Shown piece after piece: positions 23,562 through 32,060 of a stretch of DNA of 64,000 nucleotides. Every line of letters begins with the position of its first letter. Position 1 is the stretch's first letter. The DNA is taken from contig JAAUQI010000001.1 in the NCBI GenBank assembly GCA_012032345.1, positions 104,001 through 168,000 of the forward strand, written 5' to 3'. Source of the stretch: Leptolyngbyaceae cyanobacterium RM1_1_2. Lineage in GTDB: Bacteria; Cyanobacteriota; Cyanobacteriia; Phormidesmidales; Phormidesmidaceae. The position numbers and the translations under genes are program-made. The notes beneath the pieces were generated by a model that worked only from the letters and a program-made list of their open reading frames with translations, made no database searches and had not been told where the DNA came from.

Positions 23562-26098
23562 TTATATGCCTGTATAGCTAAAAGCGGCCCAGTGAAAAGG
23601 ATGAGCAAAGTCTTGGGCATCGGGATGCCTGAGACTTTTCTGTTTGAAGAGATGGTCGGCAGTTGCATGGCTCATGCGTAGCCCCGCAGGTTGCGGTAGG
23701 AATGTTTGAAAACAGGCGGTTTTTTCTCGATTGGTGGTGTCGCGCAGCCACTGTTGGGCTTGGCGAAGGGCGATCGCGGGTTCTAGCTTATCTTCGCGCC
23801 AGTAGTCGTAAAAGCGCACGAGCAGCATCATGGTGCTGAGGTCGGAGACTGACCAGAGCGAGGCGACGACTCCGGCAACTCCGGCCTGTAGCAGTCCGGT
23901 GGGCAGGCTGATGGCTTCGTCGGCGAGTTTGAGGCCGGGAAGTCCGGTTTCGCAGGCGGAGAGGATGGCGAGGCGAATGCCGCCGCTTGGCCCTTCAGTC
24001 AGTTTGAGATCGAGCAGGTTGCGTAGGGTGAGCAGGCCGTCGGCCATCAGCAGGCCGCTGTTGAGGGGGGTATTAAAGTCGGCGGTGCCGTGGCAAGAAA
24101 GATGCAGGTGGCTGGCATGGGGTAGGGCGGCGAGAACAGCGTCTACGGTGGCGTGTTCCTGTGGCAACACTTGGGGCTGGGTGAAGCTGGCGGTGGCGGC
24201 AGCGATTTCGCGGCTGGAGTTGGGCAGGTCATTGCGGGGATTGTCGATCGCCAGTAAAGATTCCCCTACAATGCGATCGCGAATCTTTTGAGCCGCTGTC
24301 AGGCTGCGGGCGTTGGGGGCGTAGGTGAAGTGGATGTCGTCGAGGGCGTAGCGTTTGCCACTGGGGGTGCTGGGGTCTTCTGTCCAGGCGGCGTGGAGGG
24401 GGAGGAAGCTGAGGTAGCCGGTGGGGATGAGGGTGGCTTGTGTAAAGTTGAGGGCTTGGAGTTGGGCAATGAGGGGAGCCATGAGGGGTTGCCAGAGCTG
24501 TTGGGTACCGTGGGCGATCGCGTCGTACCAGCTTTGGCGATCGCTTTGGGATCGCTCGTAGGCGTTAAACCAAGCTTGCAGAATTTCCATTAAGGAGGAT
24601 TCAGTGAGGTCGTCTAACCAGAGATCGGTAATCTGGTCTGGGGTGAGGATTAACGCAAGGCTGCCAGCGGGGGTGGTGACGAGGTAGACCAAAGAACGAT
24701 CGGGCTGGAGGGCGGCGCGGATGTGGTTGAAGTTGGGCTGATCGAGAAAGTCGGCGTAGCCTTCGATTTGGCGGATTTGCTCAATCACGGTGGTGAGGCT
24801 TTGGCGGAGGTGAATGGCTGCGGTGCGGTGGGCTGCGGGGGTGAGGCTTTGGCGCAGTTGGTTTTGCTCTTCGGCGCTGGTGGCGCTGGTGGCGTGGGCG
24901 CGTTGCTGGGCTTCTAGGTTGCGGAGTTGGGTGGTGATGTCGAGGTATTGGTTATAGAGCGCGGGGGCAGACTTTTCTAGGTTTGCTAAATCGGCTCTGT
25001 CGCGCTCTAGGGTTTCGCTGAGGCCACGGGCGCGGCCTTGCTCTAGCACCTCGGCGGCTGTTTGCAGGTTGCCGCTGCGGGCGAGGGCATAGGCGGCGCG
25101 GCGGGGGAGATCGGCGGTTTCGGCTAGTTCGGCGGCTTTGCCATCAAGCAGGTTGGCGCTTTGATACAAAATCTCAGAAGCTTGAAGGGCTTTTTCGTAA
25201 ACTGAAATGGCTTCTTGCCAACGCTGCTGGTCGCTATAGAGATTACCTAAACTCTGGGCAGTTTTACGGCAGTCATCAGGCAATAACTCAGGTTTAAATA
25301 CTTCCAGACTAGATTGGTAGGCCGCAATCGCTTGCTCTAGGTTCTCCGCCCGGTCGCCGCGAATGCGATTTAAGTAGGCAGTTGCCAGGTTCATTGTGGT
25401 TGTTGCCCACTCCACGGGCATCGCCTGCTGCGTCCTCACCGTCAACGCCTGCTCATAAGCGACGATGCCTAGCTCCAGATTTAGCCAGCGGCTACCCAAA
25501 GGAAACTGCTGAATCAAATTGCCAAATTCAACTAATACCAAATCCGAATCGTATAACCCCGATTCAAAGATAGGTGACTTGCCTAGGGGCAAACGGTGTT
25601 TGCCCAGCCTAATCGGGGGTAGCCAAAGAGGATTCAGTATAAGACCGCCGCTATGAATACCCGCCGCTCGGTTTCTCCAGTGAGCAATTGCGCTCCCACC
25701 TGAGGCAAAACTGCTAGCAAGGTTGTATCAAACTGCTCCTGCTGCTGCGCCCATACCGGATACACCTGTTACGGATTTCCCTGGCTATCGGCTACGAGTT
25801 GCAACGTCTCCAGCAAAAACTTTGTTGCAGCCTCAGCTTCAGCCGTTCCGGTAGTTCCTTGCTCTGGCTCCGCCCCCATCCCTAACGCCTGCGCTAACTG
25901 CGCCGCAAATCCCCGCAGCCACTTTGCATTGTTATTGCCCTGACCCTCCAAATATGCAGCATACTGCTCCATCACCGCCAGCAGTCCTGCATCCACCAGC
26001 GCTGCATTCGCCTGCAAAATCTCCCCTTCTTGCCCCTGCGGACAGCTCAGCAATTGCTCAATCAACGCCACATACGCTTGAACTCGCTGTTCATCCAG
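23562..26098 (-). pseudogene. CHAT-domain (TPR) protein gene split by a stop codon and an insertion
   Basis: The conserved N-terminus (DEQRVQAYVALIEQLLSCPQ at ~26095) reads to ...LETLQLVADSQGNP, then meets TAA at 25769-25771 where homologues have Gln. The frame continues with QVYPVWAQQQEQFDTTLLAV to FIAAVL, is interrupted by the insertion at 25536-25639, and resumes with VEFGNLIQQFPLGSRW. It then stays open to 23562. The long part has TPR-like helices (~residues 40-190) and a CHAT domain with catalytic His in HLSCHGTADF and Cys in ILSACETGLPG. CHAT domains are caspase/separase-like proteases or scaffolds. The original ATG is also missing (CTG at 26098). Confidence 0.85.
25536..25639. mobile_element. 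104-base MITE-like insertion with TAA (TTA) target duplication
   Basis: A 104-base segment begins TACCAAATCC and ends GGATTCAGTA, which are imperfect inverted ends (8 of 10 positions match). It is flanked by TAA at 25533-25535 and 25640-25642. Removing it and one TAA restores the CHAT protein reading AAVLVEFGN exactly. Inside is a perfect hairpin, GGGCAAAC/GTTTGCCC around a 3-base loop (25588-25606), and CCCCGATT/AATCGGGG lie nearer the ends. It has no coding capacity, so it is a non-autonomous element that needs a transposase encoded elsewhere. Confidence 0.85.
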
Positions 26099-26191
26099 GC
26101 TGCCATCCTCAAAAGTTTCTGCTGTTGCTCTTTACACTCAGTCAGCAACCCATTCCGCCTGTTTTTATACCACTGCCGCAAAAACACAGAC

Positions 26192-26216
26192 CCCTAACTT
26201 TTTAGAAAAGTTAGGG
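26192..26216. repeat. Perfect hairpin with 11-base arms
   Basis: CCCTAACTTTT (26192-26202) pairs perfectly with AAAAGTTAGGG (26206-26216) around a TAG loop. It lies between the broken CHAT gene and the Uma2 gene at 26358, and nothing ends toward it except possibly an upstream leader on the minus strand. Similar short palindromes are scattered in cyanobacterial genomes. It could also act as a terminator, but no T-run follows. Confidence 0.6.
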
Positions 26217-26357
26217 ATCATGGTGAGGGTTGAAGCGCAGAGCGATCGCCCGATAAACTCACTTATCAAAACAGCCAAAAAGCGATGTCATGAGAGCGAT
26301 CGCTTCCTCTCTCCCACCCTCAAGCTACGATAAAAGCAGCGTTTGCAGAGCAGGTCG

Positions 26358-26957
26358 ATGACCCAGGCCAAAGCAAAATTTACCACCTTTGAAGACTATC
26401 TGACCTACAGCGACGAAACCCCGCTAGAAGGACGTTATGAGCTGATTGAGGGAGCACTCGTCAAATTGCCGCCAGAATCAGAACCGAATAATTGGATTGC
26501 TAACCACCTGCAGTTTTTGCTGGTAATGGCCAACGTTGTCCCCCTTCGTTTAATTAGAATCCATGCTCTAGAACTGCAAGTGCCTGTCTTACGCCCCAAA
26601 GATGCGGCCAATCGTTATCCAGACCTAGTAGTCTTAAGACCAGAGCATTTGAATCTGATGAAGCGGCGGCTTACCCTTACGCTCGATATGCCGCCCCCCC
26701 GCCTGATTGTGGAAGTGGTCAGCCCCGGTAAGAGTAACCACGACCGAGACTATATTCACAAACGGGCGCAGTATGCCGCGATCGCGGTGGCTGAATATTG
26801 GCTGGTAGATCCTGTTGGGCAAACGGTAGCTGTGCTGGCGCTGAGCGGAGACAGCTATGAGGAAATCGGCGTGTTTAGCCAGCAGATGGCGATCGCGTCG
26901 GCTGAGCTAGCAGGACTCGAACTCACCCCAGAGCAAATTTTTGCGCTAGATAGTTAA
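26358..26957 (+). CDS. Uma2 family endonuclease
   Basis: A 199-residue protein with the Uma2 (DUF820) PD-(D/E)XK fold. It opens KFTTFEDYLTYSDETPLEGR, followed by YELIEGALVKLPPESEPNN; the catalytic-type positions are in RYPDLVVLRPEH and RLIVEVVSPGKSNHDRDY, and EYWLVDP is the family signature. The ATG at 26358 is preferred to an upstream in-frame ATG at 26343 because the extra five residues are not family-like. All the expected acidic residues are present, so it looks intact. Cyanobacteria carry many copies with unknown targets. Another Uma2 gene follows 35 bases downstream. Confidence 0.85.
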   Translation: MTQAKAKFTTFEDYLTYSDETPLEGRYELIEGALVKLPPESEPNNWIANHLQFLLVMANVVPLRLIRIHALELQVPVLRPKDAANRYPDLVVLRPEHLNLMKRRLTLTLDMPPPRLIVEVVSPGKSNHDRDYIHKRAQYAAIAVAEYWLVDPVGQTVAVLALSGDSYEEIGVFSQQMAIASAELAGLELTPEQIFALDS

Positions 26958-26992
26958 GCAAACCCGGTTCAAGCGTTAAGCGATTAATAGCA

Positions 26993-27634
26993 ATGGTTGG
27001 CACCCTACCCCAAAATTTACTCACTGATACCTGGATACCCGCCACCTGGGAAGAATTTTTGGCGATCCCAGAGTGCCTCGAACTAGAGAAAGCCCGATGC
27101 TACTATGACACTGGCTGGCTGAGGATTGAAACCATGCCTGTCGGGTCTGCTCATGGTCAGGATAATTCGATCTTAGCTGCGATTGTTAGCCTCTACGGGA
27201 CGGTAAAAGAGATTGCCTATGTGTCGTTCACCAATACCAGCTTTCGTAAAACAGGTGAGCGAGAATGTCAGCCAGATTTAGCCTATTACATCGGCCCCGA
27301 CGTGCAGCGTCCAGCTAAAAACAATCAGCCAGTAGATGTTGAGGTCTGGGGTACTCCGGCTTTAGCCATTAAGGTTTCATCGACCACACTGAGCGATGAC
27401 TTAGGTCAAAAGCGGCTGCTTTACGAGCGCTTAGGCGTCCGGGAATACTGGGTTGTCAATGTGGCAGCGGCTGAAGTGATCGCCTTTGCGATCGCTGATG
27501 GCGGCAGTCGGCAAATTCAGACATCGCTTGTCCTGCCTGATCTTCCTGTACCAGTAATTGCCGCAGCTCTCAGGCTCAGCCAAAGCCAAGACGACGGCAC
27601 CGTGAATCGCTGGTTACTGCAACAGTTTCGCTAG
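26993..27634 (+). CDS. Uma2 family protein, catalytic-type Glu replaced by Lys
   Basis: A 213-residue protein of the same fold but another subgroup: TWEEFLAIPECLELEKARCY, then PVGSAHGQDNSILAAIVSLY, ECQPDLAYYIG, LAIKVSSTTLSDDLGQKRLL and REYWVVNV. In the family the IKVSSTT position normally reads (L/I)EVSS, with Glu as part of the nuclease site. A single G-to-A change (GAG to AAG) would give the Lys, so this copy may be inactive or recently mutated. The rest is full length. It follows another Uma2 gene by 35 bases, probably an independent copy. Confidence 0.82.
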   Translation: MVGTLPQNLLTDTWIPATWEEFLAIPECLELEKARCYYDTGWLRIETMPVGSAHGQDNSILAAIVSLYGTVKEIAYVSFTNTSFRKTGERECQPDLAYYIGPDVQRPAKNNQPVDVEVWGTPALAIKVSSTTLSDDLGQKRLLYERLGVREYWVVNVAAAEVIAFAIADGGSRQIQTSLVLPDLPVPVIAAALRLSQSQDDGTVNRWLLQQFR

Positions 27635-27721
27635 AGCCGCCGCTTTTGCCTTAGGTATTTTAGATATAGCAAACCGCAGTTTGGTTAGGACAACTCAGAT
27701 CGCTAAATCTTTACGTGACCA

Positions 27722-27780
27722 GCATCCTTTCGTCCTTCATCCTTCTGCCTTCATCCTTCATCCTTCATCCTTCTGCCTTT
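27722..27780. repeat. Pyrimidine-rich short tandem repeat (TTCATCC-type)
   Basis: The stretch is made of variants of the heptamer TTCATCC mixed with CTTCTGCC, in the order CATCC, TTTCGTCC, TTCATCC, TTCTGCC, TTCATCC three times, then TTCTGCC. It is CT-only except for scattered A and G, and lies downstream of the Uma2 stop and next to the DUF2237 gene end. It is a simple slippage-type repeat with no evident function. Confidence 0.6.
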
Positions 27781-27792
27781 CACTATCTCTGC

Positions 27793-28154
27793 TCAGACGC
27801 AATGCTGCTTCATCTCGTCCATAGACGCATATTCCAGCGCCGCCGCGTGGGTTGCTTCCAAGACTACCGGGGGGGCTACACCCGCGTCGTAGGCTTCTTT
27901 CCAGCGGCTAGCGCACAGACACCAGCGATCGCCCGGTTTCAGGCCCGGAAACTGATGCATTGGCATGGGGGTGCTGAGGTCATTGCCTTGGGCCTTGGTA
28001 TAGGTCAAAAATCCTCGGTCATCTCGGCGCAGACGACATGAACGCCCACATCACCCGCCCCGGTGCTGCACAGACCGTCTCGGTAATAGCCCGTCATGGG
28101 CGAAGTGCAGCAGGTTTGGAGTTTGCCGCCCAGTACGTTGCTTGCGTCTGCCAT
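27793..28154 (-). pseudogene. DUF2237 family protein gene, frameshifted as read
   Basis: From ATG at 28154 the frame reads NVLGGKLQTCCTSPMTGYYR, then GDVGVHVVCAEMTEDF, and stops at TGA where a run of five Ts (AAAAA at 28007-28011 on the plus strand) is one short. With one more T it continues LTYTKAQGNDLSTPMP, then HQFPGLKPGDRWCLCASRW and VAPPVVLEATHAAALEY to 27793. All blocks of DUF2237, a small Cys-rich family of unknown function, are present over 120 residues. A single lost T, or a sequencing slip, is the only defect. Confidence 0.85.
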
Positions 28155-28325
28155 AGGTTTATCCTGCAAAACTGATCTGATTTGAGCTTATCGGGTTTCA
28201 TTGCCGCTGCTACCTGTCTCAGGGCTAAAATCTGGATAAGTCAGGACGCGATCGCCCTCTATTAGCAACCTGTATTAAGATATAATCCCAAAAAATTTAG
28301 GCAAATCCAGAGACTCCGCAACCTT

Positions 28326-29129
28326 ATGAACCCTTCCGCACCAATTGGCGTTTTTGACTCTGGGGTGGGTGGTTTATCCGTTTTGCAAGCGATTCGAGCC
28401 GCCCTGCCTTACGAAAACCTGTGCTATGTGGCCGACTCAGGGCACGTCCCCTACGGCACCAAAACGCCAGAATATCTGCAAAAGCGATCACTGGTGCTGA
28501 CTCATTTCTTACTCAGCCAAAATGTCAAAGCGATTGTGGTTGCCTGCAATACCGCTACTGTCGCCGCCGTCGCCTATCTGCGGGCCACCTTTACGATTCC
28601 TATTATCGCCATAGAGCCTGCTGTCAAACCTGCTGTCCTAGCCACTAAAACCGGCATTATCGGCGTCATAGCCACGGCAGCAACCCTGGCTAGCGACCAG
28701 TTTTTGCGACTGCTAGAGCGATTTGGCTCAGGGGTGACTATTCTGACGCAGGCTTGTCCCTGCTTGGTGGCACAAGTGGAAAAAGGAGATCTTGCTAGCT
28801 CAACCACGCGCCTTTTAGTTCAGCAGTACACAGCGCCCCTCCTGGTAGCCGGGGCCGATACCCTGGTGCTGGGCTGCACTCACTATCCTTTTCTGCGTCC
28901 GCTGATTGATGAGGTCGTAGGGGCCAACATAACGCTAATAGATACCGGAACAGCCGTGACCCGCCAGCTTTCTAATATCCTGGCCGCGCAAAAACTGCTA
29001 AACCCCTCTGCTCAGCCGGGGCATGAGCAGTTTTGGACGAGTGGTGAAGTCAAAAAGGCCCAGGCGGTCTTTAGGGTTTTGTGGAGAAAACCGATAAATC
29101 TGCAGCCCCTACCCCAGGCATTTGCGTAA
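28326..29129 (+). CDS. murI: Glutamate racemase MurI
   Basis: Converts L-glutamate to D-glutamate for peptidoglycan precursor synthesis in the cytoplasm, without a cofactor. It has 267 residues. The opening IGVFDSGVGGLSVL has Asp11; the two catalytic cysteines are Cys74 in VVACNTATV and Cys184 in LGCTHYPFL, with His186 beside the second; VPYGTKT is also conserved. The ATG at 28326 follows a short gap with no clear Shine-Dalgarno sequence. Its last 21 bases overlap the convergent dienelactone hydrolase gene. Confidence 0.96.
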   Translation: MNPSAPIGVFDSGVGGLSVLQAIRAALPYENLCYVADSGHVPYGTKTPEYLQKRSLVLTHFLLSQNVKAIVVACNTATVAAVAYLRATFTIPIIAIEPAVKPAVLATKTGIIGVIATAATLASDQFLRLLERFGSGVTILTQACPCLVAQVEKGDLASSTTRLLVQQYTAPLLVAGADTLVLGCTHYPFLRPLIDEVVGANITLIDTGTAVTRQLSNILAAQKLLNPSAQPGHEQFWTSGEVKKAQAVFRVLWRKPINLQPLPQAFA

Positions 29130-29927
29130 GAAAATGATGATTTCGCTCCAGGCTATATCCGTAGCCGCTGGGTCGTAACGGTAGCCGTCATCGCGCATGA
29201 AAGTATGGTTGGCTTCGTAGAGCAGCGTTTTGTGAACAATGCCTGCCTGATCGAGGGCCTGTAGAATCTTCTGTCGGCCTTCAGGTGGAACATGGGGATC
29301 GGCAGAGCCAAAAATGGTCAGCACCTCTGCTTGAATTTCGCTGACGCGCCCCAGGGTATCAGCAGTGTCGCGGCCCAGTTTGCCGTTGTGAATTCCGGTC
29401 GGGTAGCAGCAGACGACAGCTTCTACCTCTGGCTGCAGAGCGGCGCGAAAAGCTAAATGGCCACCAATGCAAAATCCCACCGCGCCCAACTCGTCAGGTA
29501 AGACTTGAGACTGCGCTTTGAGCCAGTCTAAGGCAGCTCTGGCATCGGCGTCATAAGCGGCGATCGCTGTGCGGCGAGCATTGTCATTTCCCCGCAGTCG
29601 GCCTAGGTCATCGGGTTCAATCACGGCCCCGATTGGCTCTAGCCGATGCCAGATTTCGGGAGCTGCCACTACAAAGCCGTAGCCAGCCAGTCGATCGATC
29701 AGGTGGGTAATCGGTCTGCCCAGCTGATAAATATCAGAGTAAAACAAAATACCCGGATACTGTCCGGTCGGTTCTGGAGCCGCGACGTAGACCCGCATAA
29801 GGCTATCGTCCACCGTTAAGCCAACTGTCTGTTTGACGATTTGCACCGATAGATCCTGCTGATGGACTGGCGTGAACAACTTTATCGGTAGAGTGTAGCC
29901 CTGACAGCCTTCAACCGATACGCTCAT
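29109..29927 (-). CDS. Dienelactone hydrolase family protein
   Basis: A 272-residue alpha/beta hydrolase of the DLH family. The nucleophile is Cys153 in AVGFCIGGHLAFRAAL, a cysteine as in true dienelactone hydrolases rather than serine. The Asp is probably in TIFGSADPHVP and the His in YEANHTFMRDDGYRYDP. No signal peptide is present. Cyanobacterial members have unknown substrates and may act on lactones or esters. AGGAT just before the ATG at 29927 is a fair ribosome-binding site. It converges with murI, overlapping by 21 bases. Confidence 0.9.
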   Translation of the reverse strand: MSVSVEGCQGYTLPIKLFTPVHQQDLSVQIVKQTVGLTVDDSLMRVYVAAPEPTGQYPGILFYSDIYQLGRPITHLIDRLAGYGFVVAAPEIWHRLEPIGAVIEPDDLGRLRGNDNARRTAIAAYDADARAALDWLKAQSQVLPDELGAVGFCIGGHLAFRAALQPEVEAVVCCYPTGIHNGKLGRDTADTLGRVSEIQAEVLTIFGSADPHVPPEGRQKILQALDQAGIVHKTLLYEANHTFMRDDGYRYDPAATDIAWSEIIIFLRKCLG

Positions 29928-30012
29928 ATCCTAGTGCCTATAAAGGCATCACTCCTGATCTGAACTCAAAGATTATCCTGGCTAAGCCGATAGCTTGAGC
30001 CAACGCTATTCC

Positions 30013-30978
30013 CTAACGCCAAGGCTGACTCACTCGATTGAGCTGCTCTAGTTCATCTGCTGTTAAGCTCCAGCCTAGCGCGCCAGCATTTTGGCTGGCC
30101 TGGGCTGCATTTTTAGCACCCGGAATAGGAACTACGTTACCTTGAGCAATCAGCCAGTTCAGCGCAACTTGAGCCGGAGTGCGTTCATGGTTTTCGCCAA
30201 TCTGCTGCAGCATTTTGACCACCAGCTCAATCTTAACCAGTCCCTCCCGCTGGAAGCGGGGATCAATCTGACGTGCTCCTGTCGGTTTTTGATTTTCCTG
30301 GAAGGTATACTTACCTGTGAGCCTACCCTGAGCTAGGGGGCTATAGGCTAGGATGTTAATCCCCAGTTCTTGCGCGGCTTCCAGCACGCCGTTAGTCTCA
30401 GGTTTGCGGTGGAGCAGCGAGTACTGCACCTGGTTAACCGCTAAGGGTACGCCCAGAGCCGCTAAGAACTGGTGGGCTGCTCGCATTTGCTGGGCCGAGT
30501 AGTTGCTGACTCCAACTGACTGCACCCGCCCCTGCTGAACTTCGTCTGCTAGGGCTGACATTAATGTCCTCTGGCTCATCAAAAAGTCAAAAGGCCAATG
30601 CACCTGATAGAGCGCTATGGTCGGGAGCTGCAAACGCCTGAGGCTGGCTGTTAGAGCCTCGGCGACAGCCTCAGCATTGAAGCGCCAAGGCAGGGGAAAA
30701 TATTTGGTGGCAATGTAGACGGGCTGATCGACTGATTTGAGGAACTGTCCGATTAGCTGCTCAGATTTCCCCAAGCCGTAGATTTCTGCTGTATCAAAAA
30801 AGTTAACCCCAGCAGCCACAGCGGCCTCAAATGCCTGACGCACCTCTGTCTCACCGTAGTCTTTGCCGTAGTTCCAAAATAGGGAGTCTCCCCAGGCCCA
30901 AGTGCCTATTCCCAACGCCGGGACTGTAGGGCCGTTGGGCACAAGTGTAACGGTCTGAGCAGTGGCTGGACTGGTCAT
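30013..30978 (-). CDS. Aldo/keto reductase
   Basis: A 321-residue NAD(P)H-dependent oxidoreductase with a TIM-barrel fold. The catalytic tetrad is visible: Asp62 (FFDTAEIYG), Tyr67, Lys92 (YIATKYF) and His127 (YQVHWP). VGVSNYSAQQM and the C-terminal VVPIPGAKNAAQASQNAGAL, which binds the cofactor phosphate, are conserved. The closest well-known types are plant and cyanobacterial pyridoxal-reductase-like AKRs, so the substrate is uncertain. It is a leftward gene 85 bases upstream of the dienelactone hydrolase gene and might be cotranscribed with it. Confidence 0.93.
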   Translation of the reverse strand: MTSPATAQTVTLVPNGPTVPALGIGTWAWGDSLFWNYGKDYGETEVRQAFEAAVAAGVNFFDTAEIYGLGKSEQLIGQFLKSVDQPVYIATKYFPLPWRFNAEAVAEALTASLRRLQLPTIALYQVHWPFDFLMSQRTLMSALADEVQQGRVQSVGVSNYSAQQMRAAHQFLAALGVPLAVNQVQYSLLHRKPETNGVLEAAQELGINILAYSPLAQGRLTGKYTFQENQKPTGARQIDPRFQREGLVKIELVVKMLQQIGENHERTPAQVALNWLIAQGNVVPIPGAKNAAQASQNAGALGWSLTADELEQLNRVSQPWR

Positions 30979-31054
30979 GGAAACTCCTTATTTCTGGCGA
31001 CAGATACTTAATTAATATTCTTCTACAAAATCTAGCCTGATTTGGCCTGTAGAG

Positions 31055-31351
31055 TCAGCCCTTACTCAGCCCCTGATTGCGTCTGTCCTTCTGCTGCGGT
31101 TCCTGTTTCAGTAGCTTCAACTTGAACGTCGGCTTGTGGGGCAACGTCGATTGACGTTTGGAAGGAAAGGAATTTTCATGATCTGAATCTTGTAAAGGAT
31201 TTGTTACCCTCAACTTTGCCGTCTTTGCGCTGTCGAAGTATGGGGAAAAAGATATAAACGCGCTGCCTCCAAAGATTGATTGTGGTAGCCTGGTGCTTTC
31301 CTCCTCAAGACCGATAGCGACCTTTGTATTCAGCAAAAACGTACCTAGCAT
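31055..31351 (-). CDS. Uncertain small open frame, no family recognised
   Basis: A 98-residue frame read leftward, with a basic, Ser/Lys-rich C-terminus and no membrane span or known motif. It begins at the edge of the hairpin at 31350-31379, which probably ends transcription from the gene above it, so expression is doubtful. I list it because it fills an otherwise empty stretch (30979-31402). It may not be a gene. Confidence 0.2.
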   Translation of the reverse strand: MLGTFLLNTKVAIGLEEESTRLPQSIFGGSAFISFSPYFDSAKTAKLRVTNPLQDSDHENSFPSKRQSTLPHKPTFKLKLLKQEPQQKDRRNQGLSKG

Positions 31352-31379
31352 AAAGGCTGCCTGAGAGGACAGCCTTTAT
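31350..31379 (-). terminator. Hairpin after the gene at 31403
   Basis: ATAAAGGCTG (31350-31359) pairs perfectly with CAGCCTTTAT (31370-31379), 24 bases beyond the stop of the leftward gene at 31403. Only a short T-rich end follows on the minus strand, so termination may be partial. Confidence 0.55.
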
Positions 31380-31402
31380 GAGAAGCGCGTTTTTTGAACT
31401 GA

Positions 31403-31939
31403 TTAGACTTTATCGATGCTGGTATCGGCAGGGGGCGGAGATTTTTTCACCGTACCTGATACTTGGGATACGCCAGCCGGGGCAGGGTCAGGAGACGGCG
31501 GGCCAGATGCCTGAGGCTGGCTCACCGGGAGGTTGGGCTTGGGAGGTCGATACTCAATACCGAGCTGTTCACTGGCTTGAGCTAGTAGAAAAGAAGCACT
31601 GCTGCTGCTGGCTTCTAAGATTGACTGCCCTGCCGAGCTGAAAAAGGGCTTGACCTCTTCTGTTTCGGCAGGCTTTTCACCTAGACGCTCATACCAGTTG
31701 CGAAAATTCTGGCCGAGTTTCTTAGCGTATTCTCCAATCCAAGCTACCAGGACAAAGACCAGACAGAACAACAGCCAGATTAGCTGAGCCGTTTCTCTCA
31801 AGATTTCCCAGGTTAAAGCTAAGGCTCTTTGATAAGCAGCAGCTGTCTCGCTGGCAAAGATAAGTTCCCAGAGTTTAGAGGCTTGTGCCCGAATTCGATC
31901 CATAAAAGCTTTATTAATAACTAAGTTATCAGCAATCAC
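31403..31939 (-). CDS. Single-span membrane protein with Pro-rich tail, function unknown
   Basis: 178 residues. A helical N-terminal part (FMDRIRAQASKLWELIFASE) leads into one strong hydrophobic span (IWLLFCLVFVLVAWIGEYA, residues ~53-71), then a charged segment and a Pro/Ser-rich C-terminus (PPKPNLPVSQPQ..., SPPPADTSIDKV). The first Met gives the longest frame. Met13 (start 31903) is an equally good choice, since the family-like sequence begins there. Neither has a clear ribosome-binding site. Similar proteins occur in cyanobacteria as hypotheticals. The Pro-rich tail could be on either side of the membrane. Confidence 0.65.
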   Translation of the reverse strand: MIADNLVINKAFMDRIRAQASKLWELIFASETAAAYQRALALTWEILRETAQLIWLLFCLVFVLVAWIGEYAKKLGQNFRNWYERLGEKPAETEEVKPFFSSAGQSILEASSSSASFLLAQASEQLGIEYRPPKPNLPVSQPQASGPPSPDPAPAGVSQVSGTVKKSPPPADTSIDKV

Positions 31940-32060
31940 TCTGCGCGATCGCGCAGAATTGACTCCAGTATAAGAGCAGAAGAGAAGCCTGAAACTGAAC
32001 CAAAGATCAATTTTATGAATCGCTGTAAGCTTTGAAACTCTTACCTTTGAAAGACAGTAA

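Noticed and set aside
23830..24917. Several plus-strand frames of 60-150 codons
   Set aside because: All are shadows opposite the CHAT gene, with Gly/Val/Ala-rich or Arg/Ser-rich composition.
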